The position numbers and the translations under genes are program-made. Shown here piece after piece: positions 37,401 through 44,062 of a stretch of 64,000 nt of DNA. The stretch comes from a bacterium M00.F.Ca.ET.205.01.1.1 (GTDB lineage Bacteria; Pseudomonadota; Alphaproteobacteria; Rhizobiales; Rhizobiaceae). The stretch covers positions 434,001 to 498,000 of the forward strand of contig SRUQ01000001.1 of the NCBI GenBank assembly GCA_004791255.1. The letters run 5' to 3'. The notes under the pieces were generated by a model, which was not told the origin of the DNA, made no database searches, and was given only the letters and a program-made list of their open reading frames with translations. Within the stretch, counting starts at the first letter, position 1; each line of letters begins with the position of its first letter.

Positions 37401-39989
37401 AACACCGGCGCCACCGTCAGTTTCACCGGCGGCGGGTTGGCCATCAACACGACGTCAGGCATCGGCTTCAACGCCACCGGCGGCGGTACCATCAACGTCA
37501 CCGGCAGCGGCAACACCGTGCAGACGGCAGGTGGCCAGATTCTGAACTGGAACGGTATGATTGTCGGCGGCAGCGGCGCCACCTTCGCCTCGCTGCAGTC
37601 GACCGCTTCGGTCGCCGGCGACGCGATCAACCTGACCGGCGTCTCCGGCGGCACGTTCAACGGCGGCACGGTCAGCGTTGCCGGAACGTCGGCCAGCGGC
37701 GACGGAATCGAGATCAATGCCTCCAGCGCGGCATTCAACTTCACCTCCGCCACCGTTTCGGCCACCGCCGGCAACGGCATCCTGCTCAGTGGCGCGAATG
37801 GAGCGGTGACCTTCACGACGGTAACGATCGACAACACGACGCTGGCCGGCATCCGGATCGACAACAACACCAATGCGGTCAATGTGAACGGCGGCTCGAT
37901 CGGCGCCACCAACGACCCGACCGGCGTCGGCGTCGACATCAATGGCGGCTCGGGCGCCGTCACCATCGCGGCGTCGGTAGCCAAGACCACGGCCGGCAAC
38001 ATCGTCCAGGTCAGCGGCCATACCGCCGGAACCGTCCTGTTCAGCGGCAGCCTCAGTGCCACTGGCGGTGTTGCCAACGGCATCGACGTCAGCAGCAATT
38101 CCGGCACTGCGGTGATCAATTTCACCAATGCCAGCAAGACGCTGAACACCGGAACCAATACAGCGGTCAACCTGACCAACAACACCGGCGCGACGGTCAA
38201 CTTCACCGGCGGCGGACTGGCAATCACGACCACCTCCGCCACCGGCTTCAACGCCACCGGCGGCGGCACGGTGACGGTGCAGGGCGCTGTCAACACGATC
38301 AATTCGACCACTGGCACGGCACTCAATGTCTCCAATACGACGATCGGCGCGAGCGGGCTGACGTTCCAGAGCATTTCGGCCAACGGCGCCGTCAACGGCA
38401 TCGTGCTCAACAACACCGGCGCCAACGGATTGACCGTGACCGGCAATGGTGTGACGTCGGGTGGCCTGCTTGTGCTCAACGGCACCGGCGGCACGATCCA
38501 GAACACCACCGGCGACAGCGTCGTCCTGACCAACGCCTTCAACGTCAATCTGCGGCAGATGAACATCACCAATGCCGGTCTCGACGGCGTGCAGAGCGTC
38601 GGCGGCGGCAACATCAAGCTGTCGGCCGTCAACATTACAAATCCCGGCGCTTCGAGCCCCGCTTCCGACGGCTCCAGCGGCAACCCGGCGGGCTTTGGCG
38701 GTGGCAATGGCTGGTTCGCCCAGAACCTCACCGGCGTCAACGCCTTCGACAACAACTCCAGGGTTTCGGGCTGGCAGTCGTCGCAGTCGAATGGCGTCGT
38801 ACTTTACAACACCGACACGAACTTCACCTCGTTTACGATCGATCATGCCCTGTTCACCACCTCGGCGACAGGCGCCGACGGCTTCCTGGCCAACCTGTTC
38901 GGGACGACCTCTGGCACGGTGAACGTGACCAGCAGCGAATTCACCCTGATCGATCAGGATGCGGTCCAGATCAGCAACCAGGGCTCCGGCACCGTCAACG
39001 CCATCGTCCAGAAGAACAATTTCCACGACGCGGACAACACCGGCGGCGACGGCAACAACACCCTCTACCTTAGCAATTCCGCCAACGGCATTCTGAATTT
39101 CACCATTGGCGGGCCGACCGCCGCCGACGGCAACACCTTCAACAATCTGGCGAGGCTGACGACCCTGGCCGGCGTCGTTCAGGTCGACGCGGCCGGCGGC
39201 AGCGCCGCGACGCCGGCTGGCGGGCAGATCAACGGTTCCATCAGCAACAACACCATTGGCAACGATGTCGGCTTCGTGAACGGAAGGCGCGCCATCGATG
39301 TCCAGGTCGAGGCGGACTCGCACAACCTTGGAAAGATCGCCGTCGCGATCTCCAACAACACGATCAACAATGTGTCCAAGCAAGGCGTTCACATCTCGGT
39401 CGTCTCGGTCGGCGGCGGTAGCGTCACCGACGCCAACTGGACCATCCTGAACAACCACATCGGCGACACCTCGCCGGTCGGCACCGAAGGCAACGTCGAC
39501 AGTGGCTCGGCGATCGAGTTCGAGACGAATTTCGATTCATTTACGAGCGGCGCCGATATGGTCAACAATCTGCTGATCCAGGGCAATATCGCCGTCAACA
39601 ACGCCAACAACGCAACCGGCGCAACCCTGGATATCACCAATATCGGCGGCACGGCGGCATCCGGCACGACGGCGGTCCTGAATGCCACGATCCTCAACAA
39701 TGTCTTCATCAACAATGCCGCGACAGGGCATGTCCTGGACGTGCTCAACAGCAGCGCGGGCGATGGCGAGACGCTCAACCTGAACATATCGGGCAACAAC
39801 ACCACGCTCGGCGCCTCGGCGCTCGGCGAAATCCGGCTGAGGCAGCTGAGCGTGGGCGGTACGTTCAACATCCAGGGCGGCTTCGCCGCCGTCAGCACCA
39901 ACAACAATGGCGATACGGTCAACTCAAGCGGTTCGTTCGGAACCGTCGGCTCCGTCACGCTGCCGAGTCTTCCGACCGGCGGCTTCTAA
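28461..39989 (+). CDS. Giant inverse autotransporter-like surface protein with beta-helix passenger
   Basis: About 3,842 residues, by far the largest gene here. Visible order: a signal peptide (hydrophobic TTALSTLALALSGAAAYG, ~26-43); a region of alternating amphipathic strands (~46-275) containing GLGIRRIVNPDLMIGGYAYL and HSLRLDIGGYHFE, which fits an intimin-type N-terminal barrel; a short charged helix (SEGLRKRVNERVRGDI); then ~3,500 residues rich in Gly/Thr/Asn/Ser/Val with almost no Cys, typical of a right-handed beta-helix. There is no C-terminal barrel; it ends TLPSLPTGGF. That polarity suggests type Ve secretion of an adhesin. ATG 28461 has AGG eight bases upstream; ATG 28425 or GTG 28290 are alternatives. 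The function is inferred from architecture. Confidence 0.82.
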   Translation: MAARGEDFHVRIGYRRSRFAGHLWKTTALSTLALALSGAAAYGDDTGLWQPQIRAIIGADNNGGNAALEGFIPIKQTAESVLFLDVRAKHDFKNAFGQDVGLGIRRIVNPDLMIGGYAYLNVENYNSTQFTAATLGAEAITSHFDAHVNVFLPIKGDNTDHSVSSSLSMVSNQLIEQISVLDHRDYAAWGVEGEIGAQVPLNLPDKHSLRLDIGGYHFEDPHGDDASVTGAKAGFEYTIGDVFGSGTSLVFAGEVRNDNRDDTQFSGSVRLNIPFNPDRSSGRSDSGGVSAYPVSEGLRKRVNERVRGDIGVRIQSQELGGGSTTRVAINAATNAAFGKFYFADGGLAGAGTQADPTTLDDAVTKAGAGGFVVALGGNGNLTTSGVTLATGQTVIGGGESVTAKLFDGSTTTFNLGGSDGTIQGTNLANNVITLGNGNTLNGITITGGADGIFGNNITGATLTKVTVDGAGGNGAEFTGNSTNVKASDFTARNNGLDGLHIEDNGTYNFTGTTLLQGNADDGLDITGQGTYTFATVNAFNNTDRGITVQGTSSGGSFTTTGGNISGNGGIGVYIDPITAHVVLDSISQTGGPAGVVLDHVSGSFTVNGATTIANTMGPAIAISNSPATIRFGDINITNPGADGMSFAGVNAAVVAGNIVISGLGVGQTGLDFSGSQTNFTAQSLNITAPGAAAAGSIGIDLADTTGGASIIITNGGSISGVDTGVRLGISGSLAHSANAEFTFGGTSSSIVGATASLDARGLNQTLGLYAFGSTTFGGPQLFDPQNVIFVGSTATGSGDGSSLSDLASFTTANAITDSDAIFVLVNDGTSIDASNGFSLSDGQTLASFGNGRTFSLGGVPINVTGDDVVHDQVVSDPAGAATLTNSGAGAVVTAANGNSLLDFNISGGTDEGINATSINGLTIQGVTVSNVAVGLALGGVTGTISVDDLNVQNASQTGIALVGSSATVNFTGNTTIGNATNAGLFANNFDGTATFDDLDIAGGGIGVGIANDSNGTLTFGAGSSIAGTSSNAFSISNSTPNVTYNGTISQTSAASAVKISSMTGGTATFGGKITASTGAANAIDLSTNAGGAINFTGGLDLTTDGGFAFSAINGGTLTVTGSGNTVNTGAGVTENGIQLGGASGLTIGAAGVTFASVTVDGSGGTVPAGIVIENTSGGNVTFGGVNISRVNGDAIRLTNVASGTYSFNGTTTIATVVGGGPGFVVQGSAATVSVNNLVTSGVSGADVSLSNNTGTIGIGGTITNSGTGDGVVVSGGTAAITVSADISSSATAPGTAVKVDGISGGSVTFSGAIGSTGTGRLFAIGSAAFLTGGTISFTGPSLSATGGGGASAIDLIGTAKLNVTAPLSITNPMSTGLVVGSVGSTASATFGAVTVTGAGPGIAIADTAGSVTFGTTQVTLGSAANVAGINFSFTNADVSFGTTTVTMGAGANQSGISFATASADASFGATTVTMGAGANQTGINFSGAFATADFGVTAITGNGDLTSRGIDLSSTQADKTITFQAGSSITNVGVGVELSSGGTTATSANANFTFGDGNAGNGLQSSISAAAGGYTVNTIGLNPALGNYDFDDVLFTGSAHLASAVGGVIMVSQSGGVIAAGTNGLSAAVTTISVAAADAMAGTQTFAFVGTVDLSATPFTLDSGQSITGFGNGNAITTAGTIQPVNVQGNLGATGGNVTGDEGVVTGTGDFLHLLGSNQVRNTAFDFSGASGSVFTVDQSAGGFNNAGGIVIEGVTVSNVAAGSTAFKVAGLDTSLSILNNNVNVAGTLLDANGGTGNITVTRGTLPNSATPGTLTGGGISIANRSGGLVDFTDKVTIGGNGVSLTGNTGSTVTFADIDVTTNGTTAFTATGGGTVNVTTGTINAASAQAVALAGITAGINFTSTSASFGTGSGIDLQDLSGTAAFGTGTLTNTGSGASFNVGSATNLSGGNAVISYVGTIASNGTGAAVSVQELTGGSVTLSGNLTDNNAAAGGNIVVAGIDNGTAATVAFSGATKQISSGATDGVSLTGNPNGTIDFSNGGLAITTTTATGFHVASAGTVSVTGSGNTITTTTGTALDLGNATVGAGGVTFDSISVNGAATGVSLNNVSGGALGLGVVNLQNITSRGIDISGTLGAAVNATSINIGLNAINAIGLDLNGATLGTSNITAGDFDVDGGGFAGTIGIDMAGTTGAGTIQLGDTVNNNPGPVGQTSTISNVGYGVQFSSATNANLVFGDGQGPAESSIATTGGQVIHATDTLPTNGNYNFNDVNFTGDISNLSTISVYYVVEGGTGDGSLANPGSYIGAQASTANVVVLIDKNVNGSQETIDLSGTSFQLDDGQVLLAFKSGDAAVDVSQLGVDASGGAGASFHFTTVQNSTVVSAPAGIDTLRPVLQSNNATSVINLATSGTGIFTGGVDNLIIRNTGTGTGIAVNATAASSFFLWNNDIAAGGRALDFATSGAPANTLLLSIDGNTLQSTGSALAASFAGQNVSATQNSIAVRSFAGNTVTGGTGGGIAFNNVTFDSTGAGGTVSVGTLDIGTTGARVQGNGLNLTNTSGTLDLGTFTVANNGGTGLLVNTKGANTTFTLNSSGGSVDTTNGTALDLDPLTVNMTVGSVTASGGTSGILFDQVAGTFSVTGATTITGTLIAGISATNSGAGTFNFNTVTVDNTSNTGGGIGWLSGTLNITGLANIDTISGAGVSQGGGTTNFTGGLTIDTTSGAGISGSGGTMTIAATGGAETVNSTGGRAINLSGVAATIALDSTSSGGGANNVSLTNVTGTVGLGAGALSGASGASFNVSGGTATVTYSGNITQANNAALVSVSGGNNGSLTFNTGTLSATNGTGLQFDNADGTYNFNGTTTLNGGDAGIDITNGSGGTFTFSGGTSISNPSGVGFLVSGGTSTVTYNGTVSKSSTGKVVDISGVTGGTIALTGNLTASGAVDNGIFVHGNTGGSFTFGGGTKSLTTGAFTAVNLVTNTGATVSFTGGGLAINTTSGIGFNATGGGTINVTGSGNTVQTAGGQILNWNGMIVGGSGATFASLQSTASVAGDAINLTGVSGGTFNGGTVSVAGTSASGDGIEINASSAAFNFTSATVSATAGNGILLSGANGAVTFTTVTIDNTTLAGIRIDNNTNAVNVNGGSIGATNDPTGVGVDINGGSGAVTIAASVAKTTAGNIVQVSGHTAGTVLFSGSLSATGGVANGIDVSSNSGTAVINFTNASKTLNTGTNTAVNLTNNTGATVNFTGGGLAITTTSATGFNATGGGTVTVQGAVNTINSTTGTALNVSNTTIGASGLTFQSISANGAVNGIVLNNTGANGLTVTGNGVTSGGLLVLNGTGGTIQNTTGDSVVLTNAFNVNLRQMNITNAGLDGVQSVGGGNIKLSAVNITNPGASSPASDGSSGNPAGFGGGNGWFAQNLTGVNAFDNNSRVSGWQSSQSNGVVLYNTDTNFTSFTIDHALFTTSATGADGFLANLFGTTSGTVNVTSSEFTLIDQDAVQISNQGSGTVNAIVQKNNFHDADNTGGDGNNTLYLSNSANGILNFTIGGPTAADGNTFNNLARLTTLAGVVQVDAAGGSAATPAGGQINGSISNNTIGNDVGFVNGRRAIDVQVEADSHNLGKIAVAISNNTINNVSKQGVHISVVSVGGGSVTDANWTILNNHIGDTSPVGTEGNVDSGSAIEFETNFDSFTSGADMVNNLLIQGNIAVNNANNATGATLDITNIGGTAASGTTAVLNATILNNVFINNAATGHVLDVLNSSAGDGETLNLNISGNNTTLGASALGEIRLRQLSVGGTFNIQGGFAAVSTNNNGDTVNSSGSFGTVGSVTLPSLPTGGF
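32697..32960 (+). repeat. 81-bp in-frame tandem repeat in the giant gene
   Basis: Units begin at 32697, 32778, 32859 and 32940 (exact 81-bp spacing, 27 residues). The first three full units share TTCGGC, ACC...GTGAC and GGCATCA segments; the second and third encode near-identical FGTTTVTMGAGANQSGISF and FGATTVTMGAGANQTGINF. The fourth is partial. This is recent duplication of one or more helix turns. Confidence 0.85.
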
Positions 39990-40057
39990 GGGAGTTCGCG
40001 TCACACCGTTGTGCGATCGTCTTGGTAACGATTTGAAGCAGGGCAAGGAGGGGCAGT

Positions 40058-40558
40058 ATGGCTGAGCCGTTTTTATCCGAAATCCGGATCATGTCTTTCG
40101 TATTCGCGCCCAGGGGATGGGCGTTGTGCAATGGTCAGCTTCTGCCCATCAACCAGAACCAGGCGCTGTTTTCGCTGCTTGGAACCACGTTCGGCGGTGA
40201 CGGCCAGGTGAACTTCGCCCTGCCCGACTTCAGGGCACGCACGCCGATACATGCAGGCGGCGGCCATCCTCTGGGCGAGCGAGGCGGCGCGGAGAGCCAT
40301 ACATTGTCGATCGCGGAGTTGCCCACGCATACGCACAGCGTCAATGCCAACAGCAATACCGGAGCGGTCACCAATCCGAATGGAGCCATCCTCGCCAAGG
40401 CGCCCGCCAACACCTATGGCTCGGCCACCCAACTCATCGCCATGGCAGCGGCTGCCGTCTCGAGTATCGGCGGCACCCAGCCGCACACCAATCTGCAGCC
40501 TTTCCTGACGCTCAGCTTCTGCATCGCCTTGCAGGGCATTTTCCCGTCGCAGACCTGA
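40058..40558 (+). CDS. Tail-collar (MdpB-like) protein, copy 1 of 3
   Basis: 166 residues. The phage tail-collar domain is at the N terminus: FAPRGWALCNGQLLPI, then LFSLLGTTFGGDGQVNF, then LPDFRARTPIHAGGG. A His-rich turn ELPTHTHSVNA follows, with the usual PFLTLSFCIALQGIFP ending. Free-standing proteins of this kind (microcystin-dependent protein family) have no settled function. A perfect AAGGAGG ribosome site precedes the ATG. First gene of a tight five-gene operon (gaps 10, 9, 30 and 3 bp). Confidence 0.92.
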   Translation: MAEPFLSEIRIMSFVFAPRGWALCNGQLLPINQNQALFSLLGTTFGGDGQVNFALPDFRARTPIHAGGGHPLGERGGAESHTLSIAELPTHTHSVNANSNTGAVTNPNGAILAKAPANTYGSATQLIAMAAAAVSSIGGTQPHTNLQPFLTLSFCIALQGIFPSQT

Positions 40559-40568
40559 GGACGCGATC

Positions 40569-41072
40569 ATGGCACAACCTTATGTTGGTGAAATCCGCAT
40601 GTTTGCCGGCAATTTCGCGCCGGCTGGCTGGATGTTCTGTGAAGGACAGCTTCTGCCGATCTCGGAAAACGAGACCTTGTTCCAATTGATCGGCACCACC
40701 TATGGCGGCGACGGCCAAAGTACCTTCGCGCTGCCCGACCTGCGCGGCCGCTTGCCTGTCCATCAGGGCAACAGCCTGCTCCTGGCCGAGACGGGCGGCG
40801 TGGAGGGGGTCCTGCTGACGGTCTCCCAGATTCCGGCACATTCGCACCCGCTGCTGGGATCCGTTGCGACAGCCACGTCGCAGGTGCCGGGCAGTTCGGT
40901 ATTGGCCAATACCCAGGCCCAAACCTACTTCAATCTGGCTGACAACGCGTCGCCCATGGCCGCAAATGCCATTGCGGGGACGGGGGGCAGCCAGCCGCAC
41001 GACAATTTCCAGCCCTATCTGTGTGTGGACTTCATCATTTCACTGTTCGGGATCTTCCCGTCACCGACTTGA
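40569..41072 (+). CDS. Tail-collar (MdpB-like) protein, copy 2 of 3
   Basis: 167 residues, a diverged paralogue: FAPAGWMFCEGQLLPISENE, TTYGGDGQSTFALPDLRGR, QIPAHSHPLLG and YLCVDFIISLFGIFPSPT. It keeps the domain landmarks but differs most in the middle. The coding gap to copy 1 is 10 bp with its own GAGG ribosome site. Confidence 0.92.
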   Translation: MAQPYVGEIRMFAGNFAPAGWMFCEGQLLPISENETLFQLIGTTYGGDGQSTFALPDLRGRLPVHQGNSLLLAETGGVEGVLLTVSQIPAHSHPLLGSVATATSQVPGSSVLANTQAQTYFNLADNASPMAANAIAGTGGSQPHDNFQPYLCVDFIISLFGIFPSPT

Positions 41073-41081
41073 GAGGACGTC

Positions 41082-41600
41082 ATGGCCGACCCGTTCGTTG
41101 CCGAAATCCGTATCTTCCCGTTCAATTTCGCGCCGAAAGGCTGGGCTTTGTGCGATGGCCAGATTCTGCCCCTGTCGCAGAATACCGCGCTGTTCTCGTT
41201 GCTCGGCACCACATATGGCGGCGATGGCAAAAGCAATTTCGCGCTGCCTGATCTCCAGGGCCGCGCGCCGATGCATCCGGGACAAGGCCCAGGCCTGTCT
41301 CTGCACGACCTCGGCGAGACCGGCGGTTCGGAAACCACGGCATTGCTCCAAAGTGAGATGCCGTCTCACTCCCATACCATGATGGGCTCCGAGGACGATG
41401 GCGCCTTCAAGACTCCGCAAGGGAATTTCGTTGCGGCCGGCAACCAGATGTATCTCGGTTCAAACCCATCTGTGAATGCCATTCTGGCGCCGGAAGCACT
41501 CGCGCAGGCCGGCGGCTCCTTGGCGCATAACAATATGATGCCTTATCTCACCTGCAATTTCTGCATCGCGCTGCAAGGCGTTTATCCGCCCAGAACCTGA
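41082..41600 (+). CDS. Tail-collar (MdpB-like) protein, copy 3 of 3
   Basis: 172 residues: FAPKGWALCDGQILPLSQNT, TTYGGDGKSNFALPDLQGR, EMPSHSHTMMG and a YLTCNFCIALQGVYPPRT ending. It resembles copy 1 more than copy 2 at the C terminus. Nine bases separate it from copy 2; a GAGAGGA ribosome site precedes it. The three probably form related trimers or hetero-trimers, by analogy with collar and fibre proteins. Confidence 0.92.
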   Translation: MADPFVAEIRIFPFNFAPKGWALCDGQILPLSQNTALFSLLGTTYGGDGKSNFALPDLQGRAPMHPGQGPGLSLHDLGETGGSETTALLQSEMPSHSHTMMGSEDDGAFKTPQGNFVAAGNQMYLGSNPSVNAILAPEALAQAGGSLAHNNMMPYLTCNFCIALQGVYPPRT

Positions 41601-41630
41601 ACTCCGAGCCAACAGGGCAGGACCGATATC

Positions 41631-42953
41631 ATGGCAAAGACAGCAGAACCAAAGTCGAAAACCCCCGCGGCCAAGGCGCCTGCGCCGAGGACGGCCACCA
41701 AGGCCAGGGACGGTGCCGGTTCGCGGCGATCCGGTCCGGCATCCGTCTACCAGCACATGCCGGCCGGCAGCTCCTTCTTCGAACTGTCGCGGCTGATGGT
41801 GGTGGGCATCGATTCGGCGGCCGGGCGGCTGATCCAGAAGGCTCAAGACGGGCCGAACGGCTCGTGGCCCGCCGCATGGTCGATCATCGCGCCCGGCGCC
41901 TGGTTGATCATGACGGCCGGACTGACCAAGGACGGCAGGGTGGCGGTGGTGGCGCAGCTTTCGGGAACGACGAAATTGTCGTTCATCACCGAGGACGCCA
42001 ACCAGGTCGGCCCGATCGACAAGTGGAACCCGCCGGCGGACATCGGCGCGCCGCCCGGTGCCACCAGCTACCAGAAATTGACGATGGCCAACGATGCCGA
42101 CGGCCGTATCGAGGTCTTCGCCACCGACAATCAGGGCCGCATCTGGTGGATCTACCAGAACCCCGACCAGATCGTGCAGGTGCAGAAAACCATCACCCCG
42201 CCCGGCACCACGACACCGATCGTCGTCACCGTCGACGTGCTGGCGCCGCCCGCCCAGCCGTGGAGCGACTGGCAGCAGCTTAACGGCCAGCTGGTCACGG
42301 TCACGGCCATTCGCCAGGGTGACGGCCGGATCGCGCTGTTCGGCATCAATTCGGGCCTGCACCTCTACCGTTGCCAGCAGACGAAGCCGCAGGCTTTCAA
42401 GGTTTCCGACTGGACGCAATGGGCGCAGATCGATACCGGGCAAACCGGTGGGTTCACCGAAATGGCGCCGGTGGTCGGCCCACTGGGGGCCACCAACCTG
42501 TTCGCTTTGACCCAGAACGGCCAGGTCCTGCATACGCGCCAGCAGCCGGCCGGCTCGGACACATGGACCGCCTGGGCGACGCCCGGCTACTCCAGAGTGC
42601 CCAAATACACGCTCGCCGCCGGCATCCAGGGCGATGGCGACATCGTGCTGGTCTCTTCCGACCAGCAGCGCGTCCACGAATTCAATGCGCAGTGGGATGC
42701 CTACACCCAGAACTGGTCGGGATGGCGCGACTTCAACGCCTCACAGGCCTCAACCCGGCTGTCGCTCAACTACAATGCCGACGGTCGCCTGGCGCTGTTC
42801 AGCCTGATGCTCATCCCGGACGGCACCCAGGGGCTGTGGACGCTGAACCAGGTGGCCATCGACAGCTCCGAATGGGAGTTCGAGTGGACAGCGCTGACCA
42901 CCAGCAACCTCAAGCAGATCGTCGTGGTGCGCGACCTGACGCCGCCGGTCTGA
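41631..42953 (+). CDS. Beta-propeller protein, PLL/tectonin lectin-like
   Basis: 440 residues. A basic Ala/Lys/Pro-rich N terminus (KTAEPKSKTPAAKAPAPRTA) is followed by about six blade-like repeats. Each blade has a DGRxxxF strand (DGRVAVVAQ, DGRIEVFATD, DGRIALFGIN, DGDIVLVSSD, DGRLALFSLM) and a W-x-x-W turn (WSDWQQL, DWTQWAQI, TWTAWATPG, NWSGWRDF). This pattern matches sugar-binding propellers of the Photorhabdus lectin/tectonin type. There is no signal peptide. Co-transcribed with the tail-collar trio; sugar binding is inferred. Confidence 0.72.
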   Translation: MAKTAEPKSKTPAAKAPAPRTATKARDGAGSRRSGPASVYQHMPAGSSFFELSRLMVVGIDSAAGRLIQKAQDGPNGSWPAAWSIIAPGAWLIMTAGLTKDGRVAVVAQLSGTTKLSFITEDANQVGPIDKWNPPADIGAPPGATSYQKLTMANDADGRIEVFATDNQGRIWWIYQNPDQIVQVQKTITPPGTTTPIVVTVDVLAPPAQPWSDWQQLNGQLVTVTAIRQGDGRIALFGINSGLHLYRCQQTKPQAFKVSDWTQWAQIDTGQTGGFTEMAPVVGPLGATNLFALTQNGQVLHTRQQPAGSDTWTAWATPGYSRVPKYTLAAGIQGDGDIVLVSSDQQRVHEFNAQWDAYTQNWSGWRDFNASQASTRLSLNYNADGRLALFSLMLIPDGTQGLWTLNQVAIDSSEWEFEWTALTTSNLKQIVVVRDLTPPV

Positions 42954-42956
42954 CCG

Positions 42957-43505
42957 TTGATCGCAGCCAACGTGGCTTTAGCCTATCCCGCCCCGGCGTG
43001 GTCCCGGTCGCGGCAGGCCGGGCTCAGCTTCCGCCATGCGGTCGAAGCCGACATGCCTTTCCTGTCGCGGCTTTACGCCTCGACCCGCATGGAAGAGCTT
43101 GCCGTGACGGACTGGAGCGAGGCGCAGAAGGCGGCGTTCCTCGACATGCAGTTCCAGGCGCAGCACGCGCACTATGTCAAGCATTATCCGCAGGCCGACT
43201 GGCTGGTGGTGGCGCGCGCCGGGCAGGATATCGGCCGCCTCTATCTCGAGCGCTGGCCAAGCCAGCATCGCATCATCGACATCGCCTTGCTGCCGGCGCA
43301 TCGCCGCAAGGGCCATGGCAGGGCACTGCTTCGCGACCTCATTGACGAAGCGTGGTTGTCGGGCAAATCGGCCTCGATCCATGTCGAGAAGAACAACCCG
43401 GCCCGGCGGCTCTATCTCGAACTCGGCTTCGCGGTCGTCGAGGACAAGGGCGTCTACGACCTCATGGCCTGCGCGCCGCCGGCGGGTGGCGGGGTCCGGA
43501 CTTAA
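42957..43505 (+). CDS. GNAT-family N-acetyltransferase
   Basis: 182 residues with a TTG start three bases after the propeller gene stop. GNAT landmarks: FRHAVEADMPFLSRLYASTR, IIDIALLPAHRRKGHGRALL (acetyl-CoA pyrophosphate loop R-x-x-G-x-G/A) and VEKNNPARRLYLELGF. Substrate unknown; as the last gene of the tail-collar operon it may modify one of its products. Its stop overlaps by four bases the stop of the convergent DUF6916-like gene. Confidence 0.85.
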   Translation: MIAANVALAYPAPAWSRSRQAGLSFRHAVEADMPFLSRLYASTRMEELAVTDWSEAQKAAFLDMQFQAQHAHYVKHYPQADWLVVARAGQDIGRLYLERWPSQHRIIDIALLPAHRRKGHGRALLRDLIDEAWLSGKSASIHVEKNNPARRLYLELGFAVVEDKGVYDLMACAPPAGGGVRT

Positions 43506-43777
43506 TTGAACACCGCCTCATAAAGCAGCCCGGTCGCGTCGGCGGCAACCGGCACGATGAAAATGTCGTGGACCTCGCCATTGCCGGTGAAGCGGTAGGT
43601 TGCCTGCGGCAGGGCGGTTTCGCGCGGCCCCTTGAACAGCAGCGAAAAACCGCCGTCCGGGCGCGGGCTGAAGGCGATGCGTTTGACCGCGCTCAATTCA
43701 AGCGAAATCTGCCGGTCTCCGGCGGCGACGGCAAACAACTGTCCAACCGCCTGTTCGAAATCCGCTGCCGATGCCAT
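43502..43777 (-). CDS. DUF6916-like small protein
   Basis: 91 residues from ATG 43777. FEQAVGQLFAV at the N terminus, then GFSLLFKGPRETALPQATYR and a HDIFIVPVA...LYEAVFN ending match a short domain that I know from neighbourhoods of tail-collar proteins. Its function is unknown. It runs opposite to the tail-collar operon and overlaps its last gene end-to-end by four bases. The longer upstream frame to 43870 lacks similarity. Confidence 0.65.
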   Translation of the reverse strand: MASAADFEQAVGQLFAVAAGDRQISLELSAVKRIAFSPRPDGGFSLLFKGPRETALPQATYRFTGNGEVHDIFIVPVAADATGLLYEAVFN

Positions 43778-44062
43778 GCCTTTTGCCCCACGCGCTGCCG
43801 GCGGCACTGTCGCCGCTTCGCGGCATGCTGTCCATAGCGCCGTTGCGGGCGTTGCGTGGTGCAAACCCACCGCACAATGGTGAATAATACGATGGCACCT
43901 GCTTTTGCCGGAGCCGGGAACACTGTAGAGCCTTTATCAGTACTTCAATCCTGCGCATGATCTTCGCGGATCAGGATCCGTGCGCAAAACAAATCCCGGC
44001 ATTTCGGGACCCTGCAGCGGACGGTCCGGCACCACCGGGCCGTGGGAGAAGAGGAACGAAGA

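Noticed and set aside
29470..39980. CRISPR-like periodicity
   Set aside because: The repeats are in frame, imperfect, and encode beta-helix turns of the giant protein; there are no cas genes and no spacer structure.
40058..41600. Prophage or contractile-injection tail remnant
   Set aside because: Only tail-collar-type genes occur; there is no terminase, capsid, sheath, baseplate, VgrG or integrase nearby.
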